Positions 8,600 to 18,377 of a DNA stretch of 64,000 bases are shown here, in pieces. Origin of the DNA: Pseudomonas ovata (GTDB lineage Bacteria; Pseudomonadota; Gammaproteobacteria; Pseudomonadales; Pseudomonadaceae); contig NZ_QFFU01000028.1 of NCBI RefSeq assembly GCF_003131185.1, positions 26,125 to 90,124 of the forward strand. Reading direction: 5' to 3'. The notes beneath the pieces were generated by a model that was not told where the DNA came from, did not search any database, and worked only from the letters and a program-made list of their open reading frames with translations. The position numbers were made by a program, and so were the translations under genes. Position 1 is the stretch's first letter. Each line of letters starts with the position of its first letter.

Positions 8600-9889
8600 T
8601 CAGCGTTTCTTCGCCAACAGGAACACGCCAAGGCCGATGCCCAGCACACTCAGCGCCGCGACATACCACGAAGGCCCCATCGGGCTCTGCTTGACCAGCA
8701 GGGTCACGACCATCGGGGTCAGGCCGCCAAAGATCGCATAGGCCAGGTTGTAGGAGAACGACAGCCCCGAGAACCGCACCACGGCCGGGAAGGCCTTGAC
8801 CATTACATAAGGCACCGCACCGATGGTGCCGACAAAGGCGCCGGTCACCGCATAGAGCGGGAACAGCCACTCGGGGTGGGCGCCGAGCATGTGGTAGAAG
8901 GTCCAGGAGCTGGCCAGCAGGCCGGTGCAGCCGACGATGAACACCCAGCCGGCGCCGAAGCGGTCAGCCAGGAGGCCGGCCACCACGCAACCGATGCTCA
9001 GGAACACAATGGCCAGGCTGTTGGCCTTGAGCGCCGTCGCCGCCGGAAAACCGAAGCCGGTCTGCAGGAAGGTCGGGGTCATCAGGATCACCACCACGAT
9101 GCCGGCCGACAGCAGCCAGGTCAGCAGCATCGACAACACCACCGAACCGCGATGGTCACGCAACACCGTCTTGAGTGGCACTTCGGCGGCCAGCGCCTTG
9201 CGCTGCTGCAATTCGGCGAATACCGGCGTTTCGTGCAGCATCCGGCGCAGATAGACGCCCATCAGGCCGAACACCCCGCCCAACAGGAACGGAATCCGCC
9301 AGGCGTAGTCCGACACCTCGGTGGCGGAGTAAATACTGTTGATCAGCGTGGCCACCAGCGAGCCGAGCAGGATACCCGCCGTCAGGCCGGCGGTCAGGGT
9401 GCCACAGGCATAGCCTATGTAACGGGCCGGCACATGCTCGGAGACGAACACCCAGGCGCCCGGCACCTCGCCACCGATGGCTGCGCCCTGGATCACGCGC
9501 ATCAGCAGCAGCAATACCGGCGCCCACAGGCCGATCTGCGCATAGGTCGGCAGCAAGCCCATGATCAGCGTCGGCACCGCCATCATGATGATGCTCAGGG
9601 TGAACATCTTCTTGCGCCCCAGCAGGTCACCGAAGTGGGCCATCACGATGCCGCCCAGGGGCCGGGCCAGGTAACCGGCGGCAAAGATGCCGAAGGTCTG
9701 CATCAGGCGCAGCCATTCAGGCATGTCGGCGGGGAAGAACAATTTGCCGACCACAGCGGCAAAGAACACGAAGATGATGAAGTCGTAGAATTCCAGGGCG
9801 CCACCCAGGGCCGACAGCGACAGGGTTTTGTAGTCGCTGCGGGTCAAAGGGCGCGAAGGCGGCGCGGAACTCGAAGTTACAGAGGACAT
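8600..9889 (-). CDS. MFS transporter of the metabolite:H+ symporter (MHS) family
   Basis: 429 residues with about twelve membrane segments. The MHS traits are the opening LGGALEFYDFIIFVFFAAVVG and the loop 2-3 motif GDLLGRKKMF, plus a RVIQGAAIGGE segment in helix 4, as in citrate, proline/betaine and alpha-ketoglutarate transporters. The substrate cannot be read from the sequence. It is a single-gene unit: its own terminator lies downstream and a 388-bp non-coding region lies upstream. TCTCGGG-type sequence upstream gives no strong ribosome binding site, so the start is moderately certain. Confidence 0.85.
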   Translation of the reverse strand: MSSVTSSSAPPSRPLTRSDYKTLSLSALGGALEFYDFIIFVFFAAVVGKLFFPADMPEWLRLMQTFGIFAAGYLARPLGGIVMAHFGDLLGRKKMFTLSIIMMAVPTLIMGLLPTYAQIGLWAPVLLLLMRVIQGAAIGGEVPGAWVFVSEHVPARYIGYACGTLTAGLTAGILLGSLVATLINSIYSATEVSDYAWRIPFLLGGVFGLMGVYLRRMLHETPVFAELQQRKALAAEVPLKTVLRDHRGSVVLSMLLTWLLSAGIVVVILMTPTFLQTGFGFPAATALKANSLAIVFLSIGCVVAGLLADRFGAGWVFIVGCTGLLASSWTFYHMLGAHPEWLFPLYAVTGAFVGTIGAVPYVMVKAFPAVVRFSGLSFSYNLAYAIFGGLTPMVVTLLVKQSPMGPSWYVAALSVLGIGLGVFLLAKKR

Positions 9890-10277
9890 GACAAGGCTTC
9901 TCTCGGGTACTTTCTATGAGGGGCGTGCGACGGCAACGCTGACTGCGATGCGGTGGCGCGCAGAAGCGAATGTCCGGGGCAATCGTGCGGGTGGGCATCA
10001 AAATTGCCTGTACGAGTAGTCTTGTTACCGGTACGGGTCAGGCAAGATAGCAAAATGTTGCAAAAAACTCATGGTAACGGGCGATGACTGTTACAAATGA
10101 GACCTGGACGGTCGTCGCACAGGGCCACGACCGATATACTCGCCACACCCTCGGGGTGTTGTGCCAAAGCGGTTCTATGGTCTGGCGGGGCTCTTTCCGG
10201 CAGGTTTGCACAGAGCAGTTTTGGCAGAAAATCCCTTCCGCCATTTATGAGAGTCATGGGTCAGAGGCACCCCAGGC
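9890..10277. other. Divergent non-coding region
   Basis: No gene is supported. It holds the promoters of the MHS transporter (minus) and the thioesterase (plus). I see a TATACT hexamer at 10135-10140 on the plus strand without a good -35, a small hairpin ACACCC-TCG-GGGTGT near 10144-10158, and three GTTAC/GTAAC half-sites at 10024-10095 that could be regulator contacts for the transporter. None is strong enough to call. Confidence 0.5.
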
Positions 10278-10676
10278 ATGATCGAGCTTGAACAAGAAGA
10301 TCCAACCCCGCAGGGCGATCTGGCCTTGCAAATTACTGCATTGCCACGTGAAACCAACGGTTTCGGCGATATCTACGGTGGCTGGCTGGTGTCGCAGATG
10401 GACCTGGCGGGCACCGCCATGGCCAGCAAGATTGCCGGCGGCCGGGTGGCCACGGTCGCCATCGACCGCATGGCCTTCCTGGTGCCGGTGGCGGTGGGCG
10501 AACAGCTGACCTTCTATACCCGCACCCTGGAAGTTGGCCGCAGCTCGATCAAGATGCAGGTCGAGGTGTGGAGCGACGACCCGCTGACCAGCGAGTGGCG
10601 CAAGGTGACCGAGGCAGCCTTTGTGTTCGTGGCCATAGACCGCACCGGTCGGACCCGCTCGGTGCCCAGGCGCTGA
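10278..10676 (+). CDS. Acyl-CoA thioesterase, YciA-type hotdog protein
   Basis: 132 residues, the usual size of a single hotdog domain. The hotdog helix region is TNGFGDIYGGWLVSQMDLAG, with the Asn-Gly and Asp-Gly-Gly pattern of YciA-like acyl-CoA thioesterases, and the strand VAIDRMAFLVPVAVGEQLTF follows. It probably hydrolyses medium or long acyl-CoA in the cytoplasm; the chain length is not predictable. GAGG lies upstream of the ATG. A 129-bp gap separates it from the mutarotase gene. A second, longer hotdog thioesterase of different type is at 46452. Confidence 0.85.
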   Translation: MIELEQEDPTPQGDLALQITALPRETNGFGDIYGGWLVSQMDLAGTAMASKIAGGRVATVAIDRMAFLVPVAVGEQLTFYTRTLEVGRSSIKMQVEVWSDDPLTSEWRKVTEAAFVFVAIDRTGRTRSVPRR

Positions 10677-10805
10677 GAGGACCACAAAGCCGGCCGTTGG
10701 CGCTAAACTCAATCGTTTTGGCACAGCCTGTAGTGGGTGCCTCTGAAAACACAGGCCGTTTTTAGAGGTGTCCTGTTGCCCCTGACCTTTGAGTGAGCCC
10801 TCCTT

Positions 10806-11705
10806 ATGCCGACGCCCCAGGTTGAATCCGTTACCTTCGATGAGTTGAACTGCTGGCGCATCCGCCATGGCACTGCCGAACTGCTGGTCGCCCAGCAAGG
10901 CGCGCACATCCTCAGTTATCAGGTCGACGGCCAGGCGCCGCTGGTCTGGTTCAACGACAGCGCCATTTTCAAGCAAGGCACGCCCATCCGCGGCGGCGTG
11001 CCGGTGTGCTGGCCGTGGTTCGGCAACCTGGCCCGCAACCCTGACAGCGTCCAGGCCATGCGCCAGAGCAGCGAGCCGGCCAACGCCCACGGCGAAGCGC
11101 GCATCCTGGACTGGCAACTGCTGGGGATCGGCGAGGATGGCGACGCCCTGCTGATCGACTTCATCCTGCCCCAAGCCGAAGGCCAGTTGCCGGGCTGGCC
11201 GCACAACGTCGGCCTGAAACTCAGTATCCGCCTGGACCATGCCTTGAACATCAGCCTGGTCAGCTACAACGGCGGTCCCGATGAAGTCACCCTCAGCCAG
11301 GCGCTGCACACCTACTTCAAGGTCAGCGACGTGCGCCAGGTCAGCCTGCAAGGCGTCGACGGCCTGCGCTATATCGAGACCCTGGAAAACTGGGAAGAAC
11401 GCCAGCAGGCGGGTGACCTGACCTTCGCTGCCGAGACCGACCGCATCTACCTCGACACCCCGAACGTGCTGGCCATCAATGACCCGGGCCTGAACCGTCG
11501 CATCCTGATCCAGACCCATGGTTCGAACTCGGCGGTGGTCTGGAACCCATGGGAAACCCGCGCCAGGGCCTTGCCCGACATGGCCGATGATGGCTGGCAG
11601 GGAATGTTGTGCGTCGAAACGGCCAATGTCATGAGCGACGTGGTGACCCTGGCACCGCAGGCCATGCACGTGTTGAGCGTCAGCCTGTGGAGTGAACCGC
11701 TTTAA
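10806..11705 (+). CDS. D-hexose-6-phosphate mutarotase (YeaD family)
   Basis: 299 residues, typical of YeaD-like aldose-1-epimerase superfamily members. It interconverts alpha and beta anomers of hexose 6-phosphates in the cytoplasm. Recognisable family segments are RGGVPVCWPWFG, the catalytic histidine region NAHGEAR, ALHTYFKVSD and the C-terminal WNPWETRARALPDM with the conserved Glu/Asp. A REP pair follows immediately after the stop codon. The reverse strand also has a long open frame, but the plus-strand protein shows full family conservation and is the real gene. Confidence 0.93.
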   Translation: MPTPQVESVTFDELNCWRIRHGTAELLVAQQGAHILSYQVDGQAPLVWFNDSAIFKQGTPIRGGVPVCWPWFGNLARNPDSVQAMRQSSEPANAHGEARILDWQLLGIGEDGDALLIDFILPQAEGQLPGWPHNVGLKLSIRLDHALNISLVSYNGGPDEVTLSQALHTYFKVSDVRQVSLQGVDGLRYIETLENWEERQQAGDLTFAAETDRIYLDTPNVLAINDPGLNRRILIQTHGSNSAVVWNPWETRARALPDMADDGWQGMLCVETANVMSDVVTLAPQAMHVLSVSLWSEPL

Positions 11706-11744
11706 TCCGCAAGGCCGGCACACGTGCTGCGTCTGTCCCATCGC

Positions 11745-11853
11745 CATCGCCGGCAAGCCGCCTCCCACAGTCCGGTGCCAGGCACCAGACCTTGGGCGAC
11801 ATCAATCCTGTGGGAGGGGGCTCTGCCCCGGGCGGCGATCCGACGATGGGGCC
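11745..11853. repeat. Inverted pair of REP sequences (GTGGGAGG family)
   Basis: A REP-like unit ends in CGCCTCCCAC at 11745-11768, and an inverted unit starts with TGTGGGAGGGGGCTC and carries GGGCGGCGATCCGACGATG at 11808-11853. The units face each other between two convergent genes, the usual place for Pseudomonas REP doublets. A near-identical right half recurs at 61802. Confidence 0.7.
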
Positions 11854-11897
11854 AGTGCTGCCAGACCCACCTGTCGGAGCTGTACCGCAGCCCGGAA

Positions 11898-12431
11898 TCA
11901 CAGGTCCGATTCGACCACAACCCGGACCTTCGAGGCCTCCATCGCGTAGGCGGCATCGGCCAGATCGTTACTGATCTTCTCGACCTTGAGGGTGCCTACG
12001 ACCCACAACGGCGTGTAGATGTCGTCCAGCTTCAGCCCCTTGGGGTAGCGCACCAGCACCAGTTGGTTGGGCGGCGGTGGCGGCACATGAATGCAGGCAC
12101 CCGGGTAAGGCACCAGGAAAAACAGCGTGCTGTGGCCCTTGGCGTCGGTTTCCAGCGGCACCGGGTAGCCACCCAGGCGAATCGTCTTGCCGTTCATGGC
12201 CGCGACCGTCTTGGCCGAATACATCACCGCCGGCAGGCCCTTGCTCTGCTTGAGCCCGCCCTTGCTGTCAAAGGTGCCCAGCGTTTCCGGTGAGTTGTGC
12301 TCGATCTCTGGCATCGCTTCCAGGGCGCGCTGATCCGACGCCGGCATCAATTCCAGCCAGTCGGTTTCAGGAAGTTCGGCGAAAACCGGCGCAGACAACA
12401 ACACCAGGGTCAGCAACAGGAGGCGGCGCAT
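11898..12431 (-). CDS. DUF3299 secreted protein
   Basis: 177 residues with a clear signal peptide, MRRLLLLTLVLLSAPVFA, so the mature protein is periplasmic. The conserved DUF3299 block RLGGYPVPLETDAKGHSTLFF and PGACIHVPPPPPNQLVLV is present, with the single cysteine next to the polyproline run. The family has no assigned function that I know. The ATG at 12431 begins the signal peptide directly; a TTG five codons upstream is the alternative and neither has a strong ribosome binding site. It converges with the mutarotase gene across the REP pair. Confidence 0.85.
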   Translation of the reverse strand: MRRLLLLTLVLLSAPVFAELPETDWLELMPASDQRALEAMPEIEHNSPETLGTFDSKGGLKQSKGLPAVMYSAKTVAAMNGKTIRLGGYPVPLETDAKGHSTLFFLVPYPGACIHVPPPPPNQLVLVRYPKGLKLDDIYTPLWVVGTLKVEKISNDLADAAYAMEASKVRVVVESDL

Positions 12432-12511
12432 CGAAAAGCTCGGCAAGGCAAGGGAGAGCCGCGCATTCTAGTCCCCTGCACCTGCAAAGCAGAGGACCGG
12501 AATGCCAGGTT

Positions 12512-12760
12512 TCATGATTTCTTTTTAATCATGCCGTAGATCACCAGCAGGATGATCGCACCGACCAGTGCACCGAAGAAGCCGGCACCCTCGCCTGCCC
12601 GGTAGATGCCCAGCGCCTGACCGCCGTAGGTGGCCGCCAGCGAGCCGGCAATGCCCAGCACGATGGTCATGATCCAGCCCATGCTGTCATCGCCCGGCTT
12701 CAGAAAGCGCGCCAGCAGGCCCACGATCAAGCCGATAAAGATAGTCCCGATAATCCCCAT
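12512..12760 (-). CDS. GlsB/YeaQ/YmgE-family small stress membrane protein
   Basis: 82 residues with three hydrophobic segments and the family signature: MGIIGTIFIGLIVGLLARFL, then GWIMTIVLGIAGSLAATYGG and GFFGALVGAIILLVIYGM, ending in KKKS. These transglycosylase-associated proteins are inner-membrane proteins often induced by stress. AGGG lies nine bases upstream of the ATG at 12760. It appears monocistronic. Confidence 0.92.
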   Translation of the reverse strand: MGIIGTIFIGLIVGLLARFLKPGDDSMGWIMTIVLGIAGSLAATYGGQALGIYRAGEGAGFFGALVGAIILLVIYGMIKKKS

Positions 12761-12878
12761 AGCGTTTTCCCTCGTCTCAGTTGGCCATGCCAACACCAGA
12801 TAACGGCATTGGCTTACCGCTATCTGAGGATGAGGGACGCGGATGGTTCCGGCCGATCCGGGACGCAATTACCGAGGG

Positions 12879-13961
12879 TCAACCTTTGACCAGCGCCTGC
12901 ACCTGCCTGACCTGGCGATCAAGGGTGGCACGGTCAGCGCTGCGCACGGTAGCGTGACCGACCTTGCGGCCGGCCTTGAAGGCCTTGCCGTAGTGGTGCA
13001 GGTGGCAATCCTCTACCGCCAGCACTGCCTCGGCCGCCGGCACTTCACCGATGAAATTGATCATCGCGCTCTCGCCCACCTTCGCGGTGGAGCCCAGCGG
13101 CAGGCCGGCCACAGCACGCAGATGGTTCTCGAACTGGCTGCACTCGGCGCCTTCGGTGGTCCAGTGCCCGGAGTTATGGACCCGTGGCGCGATTTCGTTG
13201 GCCTTCAGGCCACCGTCGACCTCGAAGAACTCGAACGCCAGCACCCCGACATAGTCGAGCTGCTGGAGCACACGGCCCGCGTAGTCCTGGGCCAGCGCCT
13301 GCAACGGATGGTCGGTGCTGGCGATCGACAGGCGCAGGATGCCGCTGTCGTGGGTGTTGTGCACCAGCGGATAGAAGCAGGTCTGGCCATCACGGCCGCG
13401 CACGGCAATCAGCGACACTTCACCGCTGAACGGCACGAAGCCTTCCAGCAGGCAGGGCACGCTGCCCAGTTCAGCGAAGGTGCCGGTGACATCGGCCTGG
13501 CTGCGCAGGACCTTCTGGCCCTTGCCGTCATAGCCCAGGGTACGGGTCTTGAGCACCGCCGGCAGGCCGATGCGGGCCACGGCGGCGTCCAGGTCGGCCT
13601 GCGACTGGATGTCGGCGAACTCGGGGGTCGGAATCCCCAGGTCCTTGAACATGCTCTTTTCGAACCAGCGGTCACGCGCGATGCGCAGCGACTCGGCGCT
13701 CGGGTAGACCGGCACGAACTGCGACAGGAACGCCACGGTTTCGGCCGGCACGCTTTCGAACTCGAACGTCACCAGGTCGACTTCGTCGGCCAGCTGGCGC
13801 AGGTGATCCAGATCGCCGTAATCGGCCCGCAGGTGCTCGCCCAGAGCGGCCGCACAGGCATCCGGCGCAGGGTCCAGAAAGGCGAAGTTCATCCCCAGCG
13901 GAGTGCCCGCCAGGGCCAACATGCGACCCAACTGGCCGCCACCGATAACACCGATCTTCAT
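12879..13961 (-). CDS. purK: N5-carboxyaminoimidazole ribonucleotide synthase PurK
   Basis: 360 residues, the normal size. PurK carboxylates AIR with bicarbonate and ATP to N5-CAIR in purine synthesis. The N-terminal glycine-rich loop is KIGVIGGGQLGRMLA; the ATP-grasp domain shows LKTRTLGYDGKGQ and VLAFEFFEV with NEIAPRVHNSGHWT. GAGGTG lies just upstream of the ATG at 13961. It starts 10 bp after the purE stop, so the two genes form an operon in the order purE-purK, and PurE uses the product directly. Confidence 0.97.
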   Translation of the reverse strand: MKIGVIGGGQLGRMLALAGTPLGMNFAFLDPAPDACAAALGEHLRADYGDLDHLRQLADEVDLVTFEFESVPAETVAFLSQFVPVYPSAESLRIARDRWFEKSMFKDLGIPTPEFADIQSQADLDAAVARIGLPAVLKTRTLGYDGKGQKVLRSQADVTGTFAELGSVPCLLEGFVPFSGEVSLIAVRGRDGQTCFYPLVHNTHDSGILRLSIASTDHPLQALAQDYAGRVLQQLDYVGVLAFEFFEVDGGLKANEIAPRVHNSGHWTTEGAECSQFENHLRAVAGLPLGSTAKVGESAMINFIGEVPAAEAVLAVEDCHLHHYGKAFKAGRKVGHATVRSADRATLDRQVRQVQALVKG

Positions 13962-13971
13962 GGAAAACACC

Positions 13972-14463
13972 TCAGGCGATGCGCGGGTCCGGATTGTCCA
14001 GGACGGTTTCTGTCTGCTCGGTACGGAACTGCTTGAGCGCGGCATGGAACTGCGGGTGCCTGCCGCCCAGGATGCTGGCCGACAGCAGCGCGGCGTTGAT
14101 GGCGCCGGCCCGGCCGATGGCCAGGGTCGCGACCGGAATGCCGGCGGGCATCTGCACGATCGACAGCAGCGAGTCGACACCCGACAGCATCGACGACTGC
14201 ACTGGCACACCCAGGACCGGCAGGTGCGTCTTGGCGGCGCACATGCCCGGCAGGTGAGCGGCGCCACCGGCCCCGGCGATGATCACTTCGATGCCACGGC
14301 CCTCGGCCTCTTCGGCGTACTGGAACAGCAAGTCGGGCGTGCGGTGCGCAGACACCACTTTGACTTCGTAGGGAATGCCGAGCTTTTCCAGCATATCGGC
14401 GGTGTGGCTAAGGGTGGACCAATCGGACTTGGAGCCCATGATCACGCCAACCAGTGCACTCAT
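13972..14463 (-). CDS. purE: N5-carboxyaminoimidazole ribonucleotide mutase PurE
   Basis: 163 residues. Class I PurE moves the carboxylate of N5-CAIR to give CAIR. Signature segments are GVIMGSKSDWSTL, VVSAHRTPDLL with the catalytic histidine, AGAGGAAHLPGM and GVPVQSSMLSGVDSLLSIVQMP split over the active site. First gene of purEK. The 5' leader contains an intrinsic terminator (14502-14543) between a TATACT -10 element and the start codon, which suggests that expression is controlled by premature termination. Confidence 0.97.
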   Translation of the reverse strand: MSALVGVIMGSKSDWSTLSHTADMLEKLGIPYEVKVVSAHRTPDLLFQYAEEAEGRGIEVIIAGAGGAAHLPGMCAAKTHLPVLGVPVQSSMLSGVDSLLSIVQMPAGIPVATLAIGRAGAINAALLSASILGGRHPQFHAALKQFRTEQTETVLDNPDPRIA

Positions 14464-14501
14464 CGTCGTGCCTCTTCCATCGGGCGCCCGCAGGCGCGTC
14501 T

Positions 14502-14543
14502 AAAAACAACAAGCCACGCAGGAATCCCGGCGTGGCTTGTTGT
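14502..14543 (-). terminator. Intrinsic terminator inside the purEK 5' leader (candidate attenuator)
   Basis: A perfect 14-bp stem (14506-14519 with 14530-14543, ACAACAAGCCACGC paired to its complement) with a ten-base loop is followed on the minus strand by TTTTTAG. It is oriented to stop transcription heading into purE and ends 38 bp before the purE start codon. The next gene to the right is divergent, so it does not terminate any upstream gene. It therefore either attenuates purEK or ends a short leader RNA. Confidence 0.75.
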
Positions 14544-14580
14544 ACGAAAAATGACCGGTCGGGCCGGCCAAAGGCCGCGC

Positions 14581-14586
14581 AGTATA
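14581..14586 (-). promoter_or_regulatory. Probable -10 element of the purEK promoter
   Basis: TATACT on the minus strand, in the context GAGGTATACTGCG. No convincing -35 is visible at 16-18 bp, so the promoter may need an activator. Transcription would start about 110 nt upstream of the purE ATG and the transcript would contain the terminator at 14502-14543. Confidence 0.4.
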
Positions 14587-14730
14587 CCTCAAAGTGCAGA
14601 AACAAAAGCACCTTGTACGACCATCTGTCCACAGCGCCACTCAAGGGCCGGAACAATCCTGCAAGGCGGATGGGCGGCGCTCATCAAACACAAAATAAAT
14701 TATGGATGGCATTGGCTATTAAATTCCCCC

Positions 14731-14881
14731 GTAGGAGCGCGCTTGCCCGCGACCGAGTGCGCAGCGCTCGCAAAATTTGCGCAACGCCACAAATTTACGA
14801 CTGCTACCCAGTCCGGGATCTATGAAACGCCACAAATTTACGACTGCTAACGCAGCCGGTCGCGGGCAAGCGCGCTCCTAC
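14731..14881. repeat. REPIN-like element, GTAGGAGCG family, copy 1
   Basis: The ends are inverted: GTAGGAGCGCGCTTGCCCGC at the left and its complement at the right. Inside are two direct copies of ACGCCACAAATTTACGACTG at 14784-14803 and 14827-14846, separated by a short stretch containing CCGGGATCTATG. A 132-bp block (14750-14881) is identical to 25967-26098. Related copies lie at 49935 and 63881. Confidence 0.85.
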
Positions 14882-15094
14882 AAAACGCTCTGCCATCGCC
14901 TACCAAAACTGACTGCGCGGCGCTCTGGCGGCACGGGGCCGCCCCCGGTGCGCAGCGCTCGCAAAATCTCGGAAACGCTGAAATTTTACGACTGCTGCGC
15001 ACTCGGTCGCGGGCAAGCGCGCTCCTACAAAACGTTCTGCCATCGCCTACCGAAACTGACTGCGCGGCGCTCTGGCGGCACGGGGCCGCTCCCG
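14857..15094. repeat. Tandem 91-bp duplication next to the REPIN
   Basis: 14857-14947 and 15004-15094 are near-identical 91-bp blocks with a 147-bp period, each starting CGGTCGCGGGCAAGCGCGCT and ending in a GGCACGGGGCCG-containing segment. The DNA between them repeats the GTGCGCAGCGCTCGCAAAAT portion of the REPIN, so the cluster looks like an array grown by duplication of the element and its flank. Confidence 0.8.
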
Positions 15095-15152
15095 ATTAGG
15101 TGACACCCACGCGGACAAACGCCCGCAGTCACTGAAATGGAGTTCACAGACA

Positions 15153-15815
15153 ATGCTGTACAGATACCACGCTCTTCTGTTGTGCCTGGCCTTATGCCTG
15201 GACGCCGCCGCTCAGGCCGTCCCTCGACCCACGTCGCTTGATCAGGTCGACGGCCCCGCCCCGCTGCGCCCGATCGTGCTGACCCTGTTTCTTCACGACC
15301 AGCTCACCCGTCAGGAAGTGAGCGACCTCAATGACGGCTACCTTGGCTGGTTCATCAAGGAGGTCACCGATATCACCGGACGACGGGTCAATGTGCTGTC
15401 CATTACCGGTCAGCCCGGTTACACCGACTTCGGTTATCGGCTCGGTGACGGCATACAGACGTTGCAGGCATGGAAGGAGCATGTACTCGATTATGTCGAC
15501 CGCCATAACCTGCCCAGGCCCGGCCGGTATCACAAGTATGTATTGGTGACCCGCCACAGGCTGACGTCCGACATTCTGGGGATCTCGTTTTCCACCCAGG
15601 GTGTGGCCATTGCGTCATTGCGATCCTGGAGCACCATTGCCCATGAAGTGGGCCATACACTGGGGGCCCTTCATGAAAATGCGCAGACCCGCTACACACC
15701 GGGCCTCCCCTGCCAGACCCTCATGGCCCCGACCGAATCACTGATCCTGCCCAGTTGCTATGTCTTCAGCGACAGCAATCGCGAGGCTATAAAGGCTTAC
15801 CTCGACAAGCCGTAG
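15153..15815 (+). CDS. Secreted zinc metalloprotease-like protein (metzincin type)
   Basis: 220 residues. The N-terminus MLYRYHALLLCLALCLDAAA is a signal peptide. The zinc-binding consensus HExxHxxGxxH is complete as HEVGHTLGALH near residue 167-177, preceded by SWSTIA, and a methionine in QTLMAP about 20 residues later could be the Met-turn of metzincins. Two cysteines (PCQT and SCYV) flank that turn. It is predicted to be a small secreted or periplasmic peptidase; the substrate is unknown. GGAG lies upstream of the ATG at a somewhat long distance. It stands alone, next to a repeat cluster and convergent to a LysR gene. Confidence 0.8.
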   Translation: MLYRYHALLLCLALCLDAAAQAVPRPTSLDQVDGPAPLRPIVLTLFLHDQLTRQEVSDLNDGYLGWFIKEVTDITGRRVNVLSITGQPGYTDFGYRLGDGIQTLQAWKEHVLDYVDRHNLPRPGRYHKYVLVTRHRLTSDILGISFSTQGVAIASLRSWSTIAHEVGHTLGALHENAQTRYTPGLPCQTLMAPTESLILPSCYVFSDSNREAIKAYLDKP

Positions 15816-15832
15816 GCCGGCGGAAAAACCGG

Positions 15833-16753
15833 TCAGCCGCGCACCTCGCCAGGCGGGGCCGTGCCGCTTTCCAGCTTGCGCCACAGCAGGCGCACATTGG
15901 CCTTGCGCACCAGGGCGCAGCGGTACAGGCGGATTTCCAGCGGTACATGCCACTGCGCCCCGCCACACACCACCAGTTCGCCGCGCTCAAGCTCGGCGCG
16001 CATGCTCAGGCGCGGCACCCAGGCAATACCCAAGCCTTCCATGGCCATGCACTTGAGGCTTTCGGCCATGGCAGTCTCGTACACGGTGGTAAAGCGCAGG
16101 TTGCTCTGGCGCAGCAGCAGGTTCACCGAACGGCCCAGGAACGCGCCGGCGCTGTAGGCCAGCAGCGGCACGCTGTGGCCGTTGTCCAGGTCGTACAAGG
16201 GCTGGCCGTGTTCGTCGGCGGCGCAGACCGGCAGCATCTCGCTGTGCGCCAGATGCAGCGACGGAAAGATCTCGGCGTCCATCTGCAGCGCCGCATCGGG
16301 GTCATAGAAGGCCAGCATCAGGTCGCAGCCGCCTTCACGCAGCGCATGCACCGCCTCGCCCACATTGGTGGCCACCAGCCGGGTGGCGATGTTCAGCCCG
16401 TCGTTGCGCAATTGCGCGATCCAGCGCGGAAAGAACCCCAGCGCCAGGGAGTGGGCAGCGGCCACCTGGATCACCTCGCCCTGCCCGCCTTCCAGATGAT
16501 GCAGGTGGCGCACCACCTCCCCCAGTTGCTCGACCACGGTCCGTGCCGTGACCAGGAATAACTGTCCGGCGGCGGTCAGTTCGATCGGCGTTCGCGAGCG
16601 GTTGACCAGCACCAGGCCCAGGGCCGCTTCAAGGCTGCGAATGCGCCGGCTGAAGGCCGGCTGGGTAACGAAACGACGTTCGGCCGCCTGGGAAAAACTG
16701 CGGGTCGCGGCCAGTGCGCTGAAGTCCTCCAGCCATTTGCTTTCCAGGTTCAT
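15833..16753 (-). CDS. LysR-family transcriptional regulator
   Basis: 306 residues. The N-terminal winged HTH is LEDFSALAATRSFSQAAERRFVTQPAFSRRIRSLE, given here only as a landmark in two parts: SFSQAAERRFVTQPAFS is the recognition region. The rest is a periplasmic-binding-like effector domain. The N-terminus resembles the HypT/YjiE subgroup. It is divergent from aspA across a 165-bp region, which suggests, but does not show, control of aspA. Confidence 0.9.
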   Translation of the reverse strand: MNLESKWLEDFSALAATRSFSQAAERRFVTQPAFSRRIRSLEAALGLVLVNRSRTPIELTAAGQLFLVTARTVVEQLGEVVRHLHHLEGGQGEVIQVAAAHSLALGFFPRWIAQLRNDGLNIATRLVATNVGEAVHALREGGCDLMLAFYDPDAALQMDAEIFPSLHLAHSEMLPVCAADEHGQPLYDLDNGHSVPLLAYSAGAFLGRSVNLLLRQSNLRFTTVYETAMAESLKCMAMEGLGIAWVPRLSMRAELERGELVVCGGAQWHVPLEIRLYRCALVRKANVRLLWRKLESGTAPPGEVRG

Positions 16754-16918
16754 TGCGTCCTCCCGGACATCGTTTGAGACACAATCATCGTCGAGTCACA
16801 CGACATTATGCCGTTGTTGCATGGGGCAGTGTGTAACAGCATTAGTCAAGATTTGCCCAGAGGCCCACTATCGCGCTGTTCCGGCATCATTCATGCCTTT
16901 CCTGAGATGAGTTCTATC

Positions 16919-18343
<1,425 letters not shown>

Positions 18344-18377
18344 TATGCAGGCTCGATACACATTGATCACCAGGCTG

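Larger units (their letters stand above)
14464..15152. other. Non-coding region with purEK leader and repeat cluster
   Basis: The left part is the purEK leader and promoter. The rest, 14731-15094, is a cluster of GTAGGAGCG-type repeats. Open frames across the repeats have no ribosome binding sites and translate repeat DNA, so I call no gene. AT-rich DNA at 14690-14725 separates the two parts. Confidence 0.7.

Noticed and set aside
10341..10357. Possible second parS around CCACGTGAAAC
   Set aside because: Only the CACGTG core and one half-site match; about half of the arm positions differ from parS, and it lies inside the thioesterase coding sequence.
10254..11768. Long minus-strand open frame opposite the mutarotase gene
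   Set aside because: The plus-strand protein has full family motifs; the minus frame is a high-GC codon shadow with no recognisable domain and no ribosome binding site.
14777..15103. Open frame within the repeat cluster
   Set aside because: It translates tandem REPIN DNA, with no ribosome binding site, and its peptide repeats because the DNA does.
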